This document shows, one piece after another, positions 1 through 9,892 of a stretch of DNA of 64,000 nt. The first letter of the stretch is position 1. Each line of letters starts with the position of its first letter. The notes beneath the pieces were generated by a model, which made no database searches, was not told the DNA's origin, and saw only the letters and a program-made list of their open reading frames with translations. The position numbers were made by a program, and so were the translations under genes. Source of the DNA: Variovorax sp. HW608 (GTDB taxonomy: Bacteria > Pseudomonadota > Gammaproteobacteria > Burkholderiales > Burkholderiaceae_C); assembly GCF_900090195.1 (NCBI RefSeq), contig NZ_LT607803.1:744001-808000 (forward strand). Direction: 5' to 3'.

Positions 1-633
1 GTCGCAGCCGGTCTCGCCCAGGGGCATGGTTTCGATCAGGGTCAGGGTCATGCCGCGGCCGTGCGCGAACCCGATCAGCTCATGGATCTCCAGCTCGGTG
101 ACGCCGCGCAAGGCCACGGCGTTGAGCTTCACGGCCATGCCCGCGTCCTGCGCCGCCTCGATGCCTTCCAGCACCTTGTCCAGCGCGCCGCCGCGCGTGA
201 TCTGCGCGAAGCGTTGCGGGTCGAGCGTGTCGAGCGAAACGTTCACCCGCCGCACGCCGGCCGCCGCGAGGTCCTGCGCGAAGTGCGCCAGCCGCAGGCC
301 GTTGGTCGTCAGGGTCAGCTCGTGCAGGGAGCCATCCGCGAGGCAGCCGGACAGCGACCGGAACAGCTCGATGACACCCTTGCGCACCAGGGGCTCGCCG
401 CCGGTGATGCGCAGCTTTCTCACCCCGCGCGCCATGAAGAGCCGTGCGAGGCGGTCCAGCTCCTCGATCGTCAGCAGCTCCGGACTGGAATGAAACTGCA
501 TGTCCTCCGACATGCAGTAGACGCAGCGCAGGTTGCAGCGGTCGGTCACCGACAGGCGCAGGTAGCTGATGCGCCGTTCGAAGCCGTCGACCAGAGGCGC
601 CACCGGCGCGGTTCGGCGCAGGTCCATCAGCAT
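1..633 (-). CDS. moaA: GTP 3',8-cyclase MoaA (3' end beyond window)
   Basis: Radical-SAM enzyme that converts GTP to 3',8-cyclo-GTP, the first step of molybdopterin synthesis. The visible 211 residues begin at an ATG at 633 and carry the radical-SAM cluster motif CNLRCVYC (Cys 33, 37, 40), followed by the typical TGGEPL and SLDTL segments. The C-terminal part, which should hold the second iron-sulfur cluster, lies outside the window, so whether the gene is intact is unknown. The start overlaps the stop of the upstream flavoprotein gene (ATGCTGA), which implies translational coupling in one operon with a molybdoenzyme. It may be an extra, operon-dedicated moaA rather than the housekeeping copy; that is inference. 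Confidence 0.93.
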   Translation of the reverse strand, partial: MLMDLRRTAPVAPLVDGFERRISYLRLSVTDRCNLRCVYCMSEDMQFHSSPELLTIEELDRLARLFMARGVRKLRITGGEPLVRKGVIELFRSLSGCLADGSLHELTLTTNGLRLAHFAQDLAAAGVRRVNVSLDTLDPQRFAQITRGGALDKVLEGIEAAQDAGMAVKLNAVALRGVTELEIHELIGFAHGRGMTLTLIETMPLGETGCD

Positions 634-1976
634 GGAAGCTCCTCGCGCGCCGCCGCATAGAGATGCTCGAGCGACACGAACTTTTCCCTCGGCTTGCCGA
701 GCGCGGCACCGCGTGCCACCTCGGCGGCGTCGATGCGCGCCCAGTCCTGGAAGTCGAGGTACTTCCCGATGTACTGCGCGGGCCTGCCTCCCGACAGGGG
801 ATGTTCGGCCCTCGGCGTGCGATGCGCCAGGGCCGGCAGGTCGGCGAGCACCGCCTCGGCGGTTTCGTAGCTGCACGGGCGGTTGGTGCCTATGGTGCCC
901 TGGGGTCCGCGCTTGCTCCAGCCGCACACGTAGAGGCCGCTCACCCGCTTGCCGCCGTCGACCACGCGACCGTTGAGATTGGCGTGCGTGCCCCGGTCCT
1001 CGTCGTAGGGCACGCCCTCGATCGACGAGGACCGGCGTCCGATGCTGGAGAACACCAGGCCGCATTCGAGCTCGACGGATTCCGGACCCGCCGGCCAGCC
1101 GCGCGGCCTCGCGAAGCGAATACGCTCGATCGACGCGGCGCCTTCGATGCCCTGCGGCTCCAGGTGAAAGCGCAAGACGCAGCGCTTGTCGTTGGCAGCG
1201 CGAACGCCTGCCAATCGCTCCAGCATCGCAATGGCCGCCGCTTTTTCCGCATCCGTTCCGGCGGGCGCCGCGAAGCTTTCGGCGCGAAGGTCGGCGGTGT
1301 CCAACAGCGTGTCGCATGAAGGCAGCGCGCCGATCTCGTGCAGTTCCTTGGGCGAGAAGCGGACATCCGAAGGACCGCGGCGCCCGACGATGCACACCTC
1401 ACGCACGCGGCTTCGGGCCAGGGCGTCCAGCGCCTGGGCCGCGATGTCGGTGCGGCGCAGCTCGTCCACGCTCTTGAGCAGGATGCGCGCCACGTCGAGC
1501 GAGACATTGCCCTGGCCGACGATCACCGCGCGTTCGCACGACAGGTCGAAGTGGCAGTCCTTCTGGTCCGGGTGGCCGTTGTACCAACCGACGAAATCGC
1601 TGGCCAGGTGGCTGCCGGGCAGGTCTTCGCCGGGGATGCCCATGGGCCGGCCCAGCGGCGCGCCGGTGGCCAGGATGACCGCGTGGTAGCTCGCCAGCAG
1701 CGCGTCGACCGACACGTCCGCGCCGAGCTCGACGCCGCCGACGAAGCGAAAGCCGGGCATCGACGCGATTCGGTCGAAGACGGCGGTCACCTGCTTGAGC
1801 CTGGGGTGGTCGGGCGCGACGCCGTAGCGCACGAGGCCATAGGGCACGGGCAGCCGCTCCAGCAGGTCGACGCGCATGGGCAGCGCCGAGCGCAGCAGGG
1901 CCTCGGCGGCGTAGAAGCCGCTGGGCCCCGCGCCCACGACCGCCACCCTGAACGGCGAGGCACCGGCATCGCTCAT
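627..1976 (-). CDS. ferredoxin-NADP reductase, adrenodoxin-reductase type
   Basis: A 449-residue flavoprotein of the adrenodoxin reductase/FprA family. These enzymes pass electrons between NADP(H) and ferredoxin through FAD. The FAD-binding motif GAGPSG is at residues 15-20 and the NADP-binding motif GQGNVSLD at about 154-161. The segment [14 protein letters not shown], typical of the family, follows the first motif. The start overlaps the ferredoxin stop by an ATGA, and its stop overlaps the moaA start. The context suggests it links the neighbouring 7Fe ferredoxin and the molybdopterin oxidoreductase to the NADP pool. The direction of electron flow cannot be told from sequence. Confidence 0.92.
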   Translation of the reverse strand: MSDAGASPFRVAVVGAGPSGFYAAEALLRSALPMRVDLLERLPVPYGLVRYGVAPDHPRLKQVTAVFDRIASMPGFRFVGGVELGADVSVDALLASYHAVILATGAPLGRPMGIPGEDLPGSHLASDFVGWYNGHPDQKDCHFDLSCERAVIVGQGNVSLDVARILLKSVDELRRTDIAAQALDALARSRVREVCIVGRRGPSDVRFSPKELHEIGALPSCDTLLDTADLRAESFAAPAGTDAEKAAAIAMLERLAGVRAANDKRCVLRFHLEPQGIEGAASIERIRFARPRGWPAGPESVELECGLVFSSIGRRSSSIEGVPYDEDRGTHANLNGRVVDGGKRVSGLYVCGWSKRGPQGTIGTNRPCSYETAEAVLADLPALAHRTPRAEHPLSGGRPAQYIGKYLDFQDWARIDAAEVARGAALGKPREKFVSLEHLYAAAREELPC

Positions 1977-2278
1977 CGGCCCAACTCCATGCGCCGCGCT
2001 TCAGCGGTGGCCAGGGGCGGCAGGCGTTCGGCAATCACCGGCGTTTCGGCCGACCGAAGCCTGTTGATCTCGATCCACTGCGCCATGTCGGCGGGAAGAA
2101 GGAACGAAGCCTGGATGGCGCCCACCGGGCATGCGGTGGCGCAGCCTCCGCAGTCGATGCAGTTCTCCGGATCGATGTAGGTCATCCGCTCGTCCATGTG
2201 GAAGCAGGTGACGGGGCAGACGGTGACGCATTCGGTGTAGCGGCAGCCGGTGCAGAGGTCGGTGACGACGTAGGCCAT
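1973..2278 (-). CDS. fdxA: 7Fe-type ferredoxin (FdxA-like)
   Basis: A 101-residue soluble ferredoxin. Cysteines at 9, 12, 17, 21, 25, 40, 43, 46 and 50 reproduce the spacing of Azotobacter FdI-type 7Fe ferredoxins. Cys 9, 17 and 50 would bind a [3Fe-4S] cluster, and Cys 21, 40, 43 and 46 a [4Fe-4S] cluster. The C-terminal half (from about residue 57) is the usual low-similarity extension of this family. It sits between the molybdoenzyme and the reductase gene and overlaps the latter by ATGA, so it is the likely electron shuttle of this operon. Housekeeping FdxA copies are normally found elsewhere; I infer this is a dedicated copy. Confidence 0.93.
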   Translation of the reverse strand: MAYVVTDLCTGCRYTECVTVCPVTCFHMDERMTYIDPENCIDCGGCATACPVGAIQASFLLPADMAQWIEINRLRSAETPVIAERLPPLATAEARRMELGR

Positions 2279-2318
2279 GGGCGTGAGGGCAAAAGAGGGT
2301 TGGGGAGAGCGCGCGGGC

Positions 2319-4445
2319 TCAGAGCGCGACGACCTGCACCAGCGCGTCGGAGAAGGTGGGCGCGCGGCCCAGGTCCGCGAAGGCCAGGGGCGTGAGCGCG
2401 TGCACCGTCGGGCCGGCGCGGTTCGACCGGTGCCAGTAGCCCGAGGGCGCCATCACCAGCCCCGGCGACACGTCGGCCGAGAGCGTGGCCTTGGCCTCGA
2501 AGGCGCCGCGGTCGTTGAAGACGCGGATCGGCGCTCCGGCGGCGATGCCGCGCGCGCTCGCGTCATCGGGATGCAGCAGCACCATCTGCTCCTCGCGCGC
2601 CTGCGCGCACTGGGCCGGCAGGTTCCCGTAGTTGGAATTGAGGAAGGCATGGCTCTTGGGCGAGATCAGGCTCAGGGGATAGCGCTCGGCCAGCGCGGCT
2701 GCGGTGGCCGGGCTTTCGTTGGGCGCGATGTAGTGCGGCAGCGGGTCCACCGCCTCGCCCGACTGCTGGCCGCCATAGCCCTGCCGGAACAGCGGGGCGA
2801 CGAAATTGCCACCCGCGGCCATCGAGGACTTGAACTCGCACTTGCCCGATGGTGTCGGGAAGTTGCCTTCGCGGTGCGGCGCCCAGTCGTCGGGCGCCGG
2901 CATGTTCAGGCGCATGAAGCCCGTGCGCCTCAGTTCCTCCAGGGTGATGCCTGCGAGCACCGGGCTGCTCCAGTCCAGCGATGCCTCGATCATCTCGTCG
3001 TCCGAGCGATGGAAGAAAGGATCGTCGATCCCCATCGCCCGCGCCAGGCGGCGGAACAGCTCGGTGTTGGGCACCGCTTCGCCGAGCGGCTCGATGGCCG
3101 GGTTGTTGTAGGACAGGTACAGGTGCCCCCACGAGAACATGATGTCCTTCTGCTCGAGCTGCGTCGTGGCCGGCAGCAGGATGTCCGCGAAGCGCGCCGT
3201 GTCGGTCATGAAGTGCTCGCTGACCACGGTGAAGAGGTCTTCGCGCGCCAGGCCCCGTTCGATCCTGTCCTGGTCGCTGACCATGGCCATGGGGTTGGCG
3301 TTGTAGACGAACAGCGAGCGGATCGGCGGATCCAGCGCCGTCTCGCCCGTGAGCGCCGGGCCCAGGCGCCAGGAGTTGATCACCCGCATCGATGCCGGCT
3401 GCAGGTCCGGCCGCATCAGCCCCGGCCAGTTCACCGGAAAGGCCCAGATCGGCAGCTGCAGCAGCCCGCCGCCCACGTGCTTCCACGCGCCGATGAGCGC
3501 GGGCAGGCAGGAGATGGCGCGCACCGTCTGCCCGCCGCCGGCGTGGCGCTCCACCGCGACGCCGATGCGCACCACGGCGGGCGGTGTCGAGGCGTATTCC
3601 CGCGTGAGCTTGAGGATGTCCTCCACCGGGATGCCGGTCTGCTCGGCGGCGAATTCCGGCGTGTAGGCCTTCACCCGCTCGGCCAGTTCGTCGAAGCCGA
3701 GGGTGTGGCGCTCGATGTAGTCGCGGTCGACGAGGCCGTCCCTGATGAGGACGTGCGCCATCGCCAGGGCCAGCGCGCCATCGGTGCCCGGCCGGATGGG
3801 AATATGCCAGTCCGCCAGCCGCGCGGTGCGCGTGCGCACCGGGTCGATCACCACCAGCTTGGCGCCGTTCTTGCGCGCCTGCTCGATGAAGGGCCAGTGG
3901 TGCGAGTTGGTGCTCAGCGTGTTGCAGGCCCACAGCACGATGTACTTGGAGTGCACGAAGCTTTCGGGGTCCGCGCCCGGCGTGTGGCCGATGGTCATCA
4001 TGTAGGCGGTGCACGAAGCCGAGTCGCAGAAGGTGCGCTCGCACACGGTGGCGCCCAGCTTGTTGAACAGCGGGTCGCCCACGTTCAGGCCGTTCAGGAT
4101 GCCCTGCGTTCCCAGGTAGCTGTAGGGCAGGATGGACTGCGGGCCCTCCGTGGCGATGAGTGCCTTCCAGCGGCCGGCGATCTCCGCCAGCGCCTCGTCC
4201 CACGAAATGCGCTCGAACTGCCCGCTGCCCTTGGGCCCGCTGCGGCGCATGGGGTGGAGCAGCCGCTGTTCGCTGTAGGTCCGGTCCGGATAGTTGTTGA
4301 CCTTCACGCACAAGCGGCCGCGGGTGAAGGGGTGGTCGGGATTGCCGCGCACCGCTACTGCCTTGCCGTCCTCGACGGTGGTCAGGATCGAGCAGGTATC
4401 GGGGCAATCGTGCGGGCAGGCGCCCACGACAACGTGTCGGGCCAT
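2319..4445 (-). CDS. molybdopterin oxidoreductase (BisC/MopB_3-like)
   Basis: A 708-residue catalytic subunit of the DMSO-reductase superfamily. An N-terminal [4Fe-4S] site has Cys 10, 14, 18 and 46 (CPHDCPDTC, then GRLC). The segment ERTFCDSASC contains Cys140, a candidate molybdenum ligand. The middle region has the typical family sequence IDPVRTRTA and RPGTDGALAL, and the C-terminal part forms the molybdopterin dinucleotide-binding domain. There is no Tat signal, so the enzyme is probably cytoplasmic. It resembles the uncharacterised MopB_3-like group; the substrate is unknown. It is the first gene of a four-gene operon (then ferredoxin, reductase, moaA) and is divergent from an AraC regulator. 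Confidence 0.88.
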   Translation of the reverse strand: MARHVVVGACPHDCPDTCSILTTVEDGKAVAVRGNPDHPFTRGRLCVKVNNYPDRTYSEQRLLHPMRRSGPKGSGQFERISWDEALAEIAGRWKALIATEGPQSILPYSYLGTQGILNGLNVGDPLFNKLGATVCERTFCDSASCTAYMMTIGHTPGADPESFVHSKYIVLWACNTLSTNSHHWPFIEQARKNGAKLVVIDPVRTRTARLADWHIPIRPGTDGALALAMAHVLIRDGLVDRDYIERHTLGFDELAERVKAYTPEFAAEQTGIPVEDILKLTREYASTPPAVVRIGVAVERHAGGGQTVRAISCLPALIGAWKHVGGGLLQLPIWAFPVNWPGLMRPDLQPASMRVINSWRLGPALTGETALDPPIRSLFVYNANPMAMVSDQDRIERGLAREDLFTVVSEHFMTDTARFADILLPATTQLEQKDIMFSWGHLYLSYNNPAIEPLGEAVPNTELFRRLARAMGIDDPFFHRSDDEMIEASLDWSSPVLAGITLEELRRTGFMRLNMPAPDDWAPHREGNFPTPSGKCEFKSSMAAGGNFVAPLFRQGYGGQQSGEAVDPLPHYIAPNESPATAAALAERYPLSLISPKSHAFLNSNYGNLPAQCAQAREEQMVLLHPDDASARGIAAGAPIRVFNDRGAFEAKATLSADVSPGLVMAPSGYWHRSNRAGPTVHALTPLAFADLGRAPTFSDALVQVVAL

Positions 4446-4616
4446 AGCGTGTCCTTTCTCTCCAGTGCTTCACGTGGTGAGGCAAGTCTGGCGAGCCCGG
4501 AGGCCAAAGCCCTTCTCCCAAAGCGACATTTACTTTTCCTGGCGTGCGAATGAAGATGCGGCACGATTCCTGCAGAACGCACCCCCGCGATTCATCACTC
4601 AAGCCGGTCGAGCACC
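4446..4616. promoter_or_regulatory. divergent control region, molybdoenzyme operon / AraC regulator
   Basis: This 171-bp non-coding gap separates two divergent start codons and must hold both promoters. Around 4500-4560 it is locally richer in A/T than the genes. I could not identify convincing -35/-10 pairs or a repeated AraC half-site by eye. Confidence 0.5.
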
Positions 4617-5507
4617 ATGTTCGGGCATTCGTTGGACAAGTACGTCAACAGCACGATGCACCAGACCTCCAATGCGCTGGGCTGGTCGAACATCCTGGCC
4701 GAGCGCTGGAGCCACGCGCCCGGTGAACTGCCCCGGCTCGTGCCGCGCGAGACCGAGGTCGCCATTCAACTGAGCGGCCAGACGCTGGTCGACCGCGCGG
4801 GCGGCGGCCGGCGCGAGCACACCCATGGTCACCGCGGAACGATCTGGCTGTGCCCGGCCGGCATCGAGGAGGAATACATCAACGTGGTCGACCCCATGGC
4901 CGACTGCCTGCACCTCTTCCTGCCGGGACAGCCCTTCGCCGAGACGGTGCAGCGCGAATTCGACATCGACCCGGCCCGGGCCGGCCTGCGCTACCAGGCC
5001 GTGGACCACGACCCCTTCGTGACCATGGTCGCCGAGCAGATCGTGTGCGAGCTGTCCAACGAGTCGGGCGTCGGCCGGCTGTTCGTGGAAAGCCTGTCGG
5101 TGGCGCTCAGCGCGCACCTGCTCAAGAACTACTCGGAGCTGGGCCTGCCCCGGCGGCTGGAGGACAAGGCGGCCAAGCCGCTGGACAGCCGGCGCCTGTC
5201 GCGCGTGGTCGACTTCATCGACGGCCATCTGGACCAGGACTTCACGGTGGCCGATCTGGCGGTCATCGCGTGCATGAGCGTGGGCCACTTCACGCGCAGC
5301 TTCAGGGCCGCCACGGGCCGTGCGCCGCATGCCTTCGTGGCCGAGCGGCGGCTCGTGCTGGCCAAGCGCCGCCTGCGGGGGGAGTGCTGCTCCATCGAGG
5401 AGGTTGCGCTGTCGGCCGGCTTCTCCTCGCTGGCCAACTTCTCCAAGGCGTTCCGCCGCTCGACCGGTTTGTCGCCGAGCCAGTTCAGGGCCCGTACCGG
5501 TCGCTGA
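4617..5507 (+). CDS. AraC-family transcriptional regulator
   Basis: A 296-residue activator-type protein. The N-terminal region (about 1-180) is a cupin-like effector domain with an HTHGHRG segment near residue 68. The C-terminal 100 residues hold the double helix-turn-helix of the AraC/XylS family, including the signature SIEEVALSAGFSSLANFSKAFRR. The gene is divergent from the molybdoenzyme operon and is the obvious candidate regulator of it. The ligand is unknown. Confidence 0.93.
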   Translation: MFGHSLDKYVNSTMHQTSNALGWSNILAERWSHAPGELPRLVPRETEVAIQLSGQTLVDRAGGGRREHTHGHRGTIWLCPAGIEEEYINVVDPMADCLHLFLPGQPFAETVQREFDIDPARAGLRYQAVDHDPFVTMVAEQIVCELSNESGVGRLFVESLSVALSAHLLKNYSELGLPRRLEDKAAKPLDSRRLSRVVDFIDGHLDQDFTVADLAVIACMSVGHFTRSFRAATGRAPHAFVAERRLVLAKRRLRGECCSIEEVALSAGFSSLANFSKAFRRSTGLSPSQFRARTGR

Positions 5508-5544
5508 ACCATCGGCCTTGCGGCGCCGCGGTCTCAGGGTCCGC

Positions 5545-6479
<935 letters not shown>

Positions 6480-6483
<4 letters not shown>

Positions 6484-6848
6484 GATGCCGGCGTCCCCTG
6501 GCGCTTGAAGAGTTGCACGATGTTCCCCTCGGGATCGCGCAGCGACAGCACCGCGCCATGCGAGCCCATGTCGCGCACGCCGAGCACCTCGCCGCCCGAG
6601 GCGGCGACACGCTCCGCGACGGCCGTGAAGTCTTCGACCTCGAACACCATCACGACGCCCGATGTCGCGGGAACCGCTTCCTCGCGGCAGGCCAGCGCGA
6701 CGCTGGCGTTGCCCACGCCGTACTGGATCCAGCGGTCCTTGTCGCGGAACTTGAGCCTGAGGCCGAGCGCGGACTCGTAGAAGGAATGAAGCTCGCCCGG
6801 CCGATCGGCCACCACGAACACGTTCTGCAGGCGCTTGGGGGATTCCAT
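6480..6848 (-). CDS. VOC (glyoxalase/bleomycin-resistance fold) protein
   Basis: A 122-residue single-module vicinal-oxygen-chelate protein, with the opening VFVVADRPGELHSFYESALGL and closing motif LRDPEGNIVQLF. The ATG at 6848 is chosen because the SDR upstream ends at 6860. Its stop overlaps the flavin reductase start (ATGA). VOC proteins include isomerases, lyases and dioxygenases, and no specific reaction can be assigned. It belongs to the same catabolic operon as the monooxygenase and SDR. Confidence 0.87.
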
Positions 6849-6859
6849 GGCGGCGTCGC

Positions 6860-7648
6860 TCACTTGTTGTAGATGTTGGTCAGAGTGGCCTTCAGGAAGC
6901 CGCCGTCGACCACGATGTCCTGGCCGTTGACATAGGCCGAGGCGTCGCTGGCCAGGAAGGCCACGACCGAGCCGATGTCCTCCGGCCGGCCGATTCGGCG
7001 CGCCGGGATGCTCGACGTGCGGTTCTGCAAGGTCGCTTCGTCGCGGTAGTGCGGCTCCGACAGCGGCGTGCGGATCATCCCCGGGCTGACCGAGTTCGCA
7101 CGGATGCCGCGCGGGCCCCATTCCACCGCCATCTGGTGCGTCAGCGCGCGCAAGGCTGCCTTGGTCGGGCCATAGGCGCCCACCCGGGTCGGCACCTGCG
7201 CGGCGATCGAGGCCACGTTGACGATGCTGCCCGCCTGCTGGTCGAACATCAACGGCACCAGCGCCTGCGCGCACAGCAGCGCACCGCGCAGGTTGACGCG
7301 AAAGATGCGGTCCCAGAGCTCGATCGGGAAATCGTGCAGGCCCACCGGCGATCCGCTGATGCCGGCGTTGTTCACCAGCACTTCGCAGCGGCCGAAGCGC
7401 GCGCGCACCTGCTCGGCCATCGCGGCCACGGATGCCGGCTCGCCGATGTCGCAGTGCATGGTCAGCACGCCATCGCTTTCGGCGGGTGCGGGCGGATAGC
7501 TGATGTCGAGCTGCACCACCGAGGCGCCCGCCGCGCGCAGGTGTTCGCAGATCGCGAGGCCCAGGCCACCGGAGGCGCCGGTGACCACGGCCACCCGGCC
7601 CTGCAAGGCCCGGCTGTCGAAAGCGGTGTGAGAAGGCACGGACGGCAT
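6860..7648 (-). CDS. short-chain dehydrogenase/reductase
   Basis: A classical SDR of 262 residues starting at the ATG at 7648. An ATG eight codons further upstream would overlap the preceding gene. It has the nucleotide-binding motif TGASGGLG, the NNAG motif, the catalytic Ser in VNVASIA and the active-site YGPTK. The acidic residue after the second beta strand (QLDIS) favours NAD(H). It probably oxidises or reduces an alcohol/ketone intermediate produced by the flavin-dependent monooxygenase. The substrate is unknown. Confidence 0.9.
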   Translation of the reverse strand: MPSVPSHTAFDSRALQGRVAVVTGASGGLGLAICEHLRAAGASVVQLDISYPPAPAESDGVLTMHCDIGEPASVAAMAEQVRARFGRCEVLVNNAGISGSPVGLHDFPIELWDRIFRVNLRGALLCAQALVPLMFDQQAGSIVNVASIAAQVPTRVGAYGPTKAALRALTHQMAVEWGPRGIRANSVSPGMIRTPLSEPHYRDEATLQNRTSSIPARRIGRPEDIGSVVAFLASDASAYVNGQDIVVDGGFLKATLTNIYNK

Positions 7649-7655
7649 GCGCGCT

Positions 7656-8723
7656 TCAGGCGGAGACGGCATTCATCGAATCGACTTCCTTGCGGATCGC
7701 CGGAATGATCTTCTCGCCCCAGAGTTCGATCTGGCGCAGCATCGTCTTCTGGTCGCAGTCGCCCAACTGGGTTTGCAGCGCGATGTGCTTGGGCCTGAGG
7801 ATACTGATTTCCTCCAGCATCTTGTCGATCACCTGGTTGACCGAACCCACCGGCAGGTTCTTGCGCAGCTGCTCGAAGCTCGGGTCCGTGGGCGACGGCA
7901 CTTCCTTGACCATGTAGCCGTCGTCGGACTGCGCACGGCGGAACTTGAGGCTTTCGGAGATGCGGCGCTGGAAGCGCGCGTTGTCGAGGTAGTTGTCGAT
8001 CTCGGCCTGGTTGTCCGATGCGAAGGCGCAGCGCAGGAAGCCGAACTTCACGTCCTCGTCGAGGTCCGCGCCGTTGTCCTGCGCGACCTTCTCGAGGCGC
8101 TCGCGCAGCGCAACGACTGCTTCGGTGCCATTGAGCAGTGCGGTCACGAACAGGTTGTGGCCCTCGCGCACGCCGCGCCCGAGCGTGACCGGATTGCCCG
8201 AGGTGATCCAGATCGGCGGCATCGGCGACTGCACCGGACGCACCGCGATCGAGCTCGGCGGCAACTTGAGGAACTTGCCGTCGTACGACACGATCTTCTG
8301 CGTCAGTCCCTTCGGGATGATGTCGAGGAACTCGTTGTAGATCGCGCCCGAGTCCTCGATCTTCACGCCGAAGCGCTCGAACTCGAACTCCTGGTAGCCG
8401 GAGCCGATGCCGAGCTCCAGGCGGCCGTTGGACACCGTGTCCGCAAAGCCCACTTCGGCCAGGAAGCGCGCGGGGTGATACAGCGGCAGGATGCACACCG
8501 CGGTGCCCAGGCGAATGCGCTCGGTCTTGGCGGCCATGTGCGCGACCATCATCAGCGGTGACGGCGAGAGCGAGTAGTTGTTGAAGTGGTGCTCCGCGTA
8601 CCAGGCGGTGTTGAAGCCGGCCTGCTCGGCCACCACGGTCTGCTCGATCGAGTTGCTGATGACCTGCTGCGAAGTCTGGTGATACCCGCGCTGCTGGGCC
8701 AGGATGAATACGCCGAATTCCAT
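7656..8723 (-). CDS. LLM-class flavin-dependent monooxygenase (copy 1)
   Basis: A 355-residue bacterial-luciferase-like oxidoreductase that uses reduced FMN and oxygen. Family features are AEHHFNNYSLSPSPLMMVAHMAA near the N-terminus, GRLELGIGSGYQEFEFERFG, and ITSGNPVTLGRG. The start MEFGVFILAQQ at 8723 is preferred over an upstream ATG at 8753 because the paralogue at 9889-10959 begins at the same residue. The flavin partner is probably the reductase encoded three genes downstream. It is very similar to copy 2 throughout, so the pair arose by duplication. Confidence 0.92.
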   Translation of the reverse strand: MEFGVFILAQQRGYHQTSQQVISNSIEQTVVAEQAGFNTAWYAEHHFNNYSLSPSPLMMVAHMAAKTERIRLGTAVCILPLYHPARFLAEVGFADTVSNGRLELGIGSGYQEFEFERFGVKIEDSGAIYNEFLDIIPKGLTQKIVSYDGKFLKLPPSSIAVRPVQSPMPPIWITSGNPVTLGRGVREGHNLFVTALLNGTEAVVALRERLEKVAQDNGADLDEDVKFGFLRCAFASDNQAEIDNYLDNARFQRRISESLKFRRAQSDDGYMVKEVPSPTDPSFEQLRKNLPVGSVNQVIDKMLEEISILRPKHIALQTQLGDCDQKTMLRQIELWGEKIIPAIRKEVDSMNAVSA

Positions 8724-8849
8724 GTGTTCCGCCTTCCGAGGGGTGTTGTGCAATGAAGGAAATTCTCTTGTTCGATCCCTTCGCCGTGAATACAGAAGGA
8801 ACGTGATTCAGTCCTGCAAAAAAAGGCGGGATGCGCGATGCGGACGCGC

Positions 8850-8880
8850 AAAAAAAAGACCGGAGCGTTTGGCTCCGGTC
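8850..8880 (-). terminator. intrinsic terminator after the Bug gene
   Basis: On the minus strand there is a perfect 9-bp stem (GACCGGAGC / GCTCCGGTC, 8858-8866 and 8872-8880) with a 5-nt loop. It is followed by eight U residues (8850-8857). It lies 23 bp after the stop of the Bug-protein gene. It should separate transcription of the copy-2 monooxygenase/Bug pair from the copy-1 monooxygenase operon, unless there is read-through. Confidence 0.9.
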
Positions 8881-8902
8881 CGAGGTTCGGGCGCAGTGGC
8901 GC

Positions 8903-9892
8903 TTACTTTTCCTTCAGGTCCGTGGTTCGCGCGAGTCCCTGCCAGATCGCGGCGTCCCGCTGGATGGAAGCCGTGAACTGCTTCGCGGTCGTATTCGCGG
9001 GGACGATCATGTTCTGCCCCTCGATCTTCTCGCGCACGCCAGCGGTCTGCTGCAAGCGGTTGATCTCCGCGTTGAGCCGGTCGATGATTTCCGGCGGCGT
9101 TCCCGCCGGGGCGAAGACGCCGTACCAGCCGTCGGCCTCGAACTTGTAGCCCTGCTCCGACAGCGTGGGCAGGTCCTTCGTCGCCGGCCAGCGTTGCGAG
9201 CCGGTCTGGCCCAGTCCGACCAGCCGGCCGGCCTTCATGTGCGGAATGGGCGATGCGATGTCGGTGAAGCCGACGCTGATGTTGTTGCCGATCAGGTCGG
9301 TGACTTCGGAGGTCAGCGTCTTGTAGGGTGCATGCGGCATGTCGAGGCCATAGCGCGCCTTGATGCCTTCCATCGCGAGATGGCCCGACGAACCGGTGCC
9401 CCACGAGCCGTAGGCCAGCTTGCCGGGATGCGCCTTCGCATAGGCCACCATGTCCGCGAGGTTCTTGAAGCCGGTGCTCGGATTGGCCACCAGCAGGATG
9501 CCGGCCGCCCCCACCTGCGCGATGGGGAGCAGGTCCTTCTCCGCGTCGTAGGGCATCTTCGGATGGATCACCGGGTTGATGAGGATCGCCGACGACGGCG
9601 CGAACAGCAGCGTGTAGCCGTCGCCGGGCGACTTGGCGACCGCGTCGCAGGCGATCAGTCCGTTGGCGCCCGCCTTGGGGTCCACGACCACGGGCTGCTT
9701 GAGCACTTCGGCCAGGGGCGCGGCGATGAGGCGGGCGAAGATGTCGCCACCGGCACCGGAGGAGCCGGCGACCACGATCTTGATCGGGCGGCTGGGCCAG
9801 TTGCCCGTGTTCGCGAAGGCGTTGACGCCGGCGCCCAGCAGCATGCTGCCGAGCAGGACGGTGCGTCGGTTGATGGATGTTTGGGTCGTCAT
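8903..9892 (-). CDS. Bug/TctC-family periplasmic binding protein
   Basis: A 329-residue tripartite-tricarboxylate-type solute receptor. The N-terminus has a twin-arginine followed by a hydrophobic stretch and an Ala-rich end (NRRTVLLGSMLLGAGVNAFA), an export signal of possible Tat type. The mature part starts with WPSRPIKIVVAGSSGAGGD, the usual Bug opening, and ends in the family pattern. Its start overlaps the stop of the monooxygenase copy 2 (ATGA), which suggests it recruits the substrate of that enzyme. No TctA/TctB membrane subunits are nearby, as is common for Bug proteins in this order. Confidence 0.92.
   Translation of the reverse strand: MTTQTSINRRTVLLGSMLLGAGVNAFANTGNWPSRPIKIVVAGSSGAGGDIFARLIAAPLAEVLKQPVVVDPKAGANGLIACDAVAKSPGDGYTLLFAPSSAILINPVIHPKMPYDAEKDLLPIAQVGAAGILLVANPSTGFKNLADMVAYAKAHPGKLAYGSWGTGSSGHLAMEGIKARYGLDMPHAPYKTLTSEVTDLIGNNISVGFTDIASPIPHMKAGRLVGLGQTGSQRWPATKDLPTLSEQGYKFEADGWYGVFAPAGTPPEIIDRLNAEINRLQQTAGVREKIEGQNMIVPANTTAKQFTASIQRDAAIWQGLARTTDLKEK

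Noticed and set aside
2277..4553. Very long open frame opposite the molybdopterin oxidoreductase
   Set aside because: It is the mirror of a real high-GC gene. The translated sequence is low-complexity Arg/His/Gly/Ala without any recognisable motif, whereas the minus-strand product has full cofactor motifs.
8818..8824. A7 run upstream of the monooxygenase copy 1 as a second terminator
   Set aside because: On the minus strand only a weak GCGCG/CGCGC pairing precedes it, with extra bases before the U tract. The strong hairpin at 8858-8880 explains termination.
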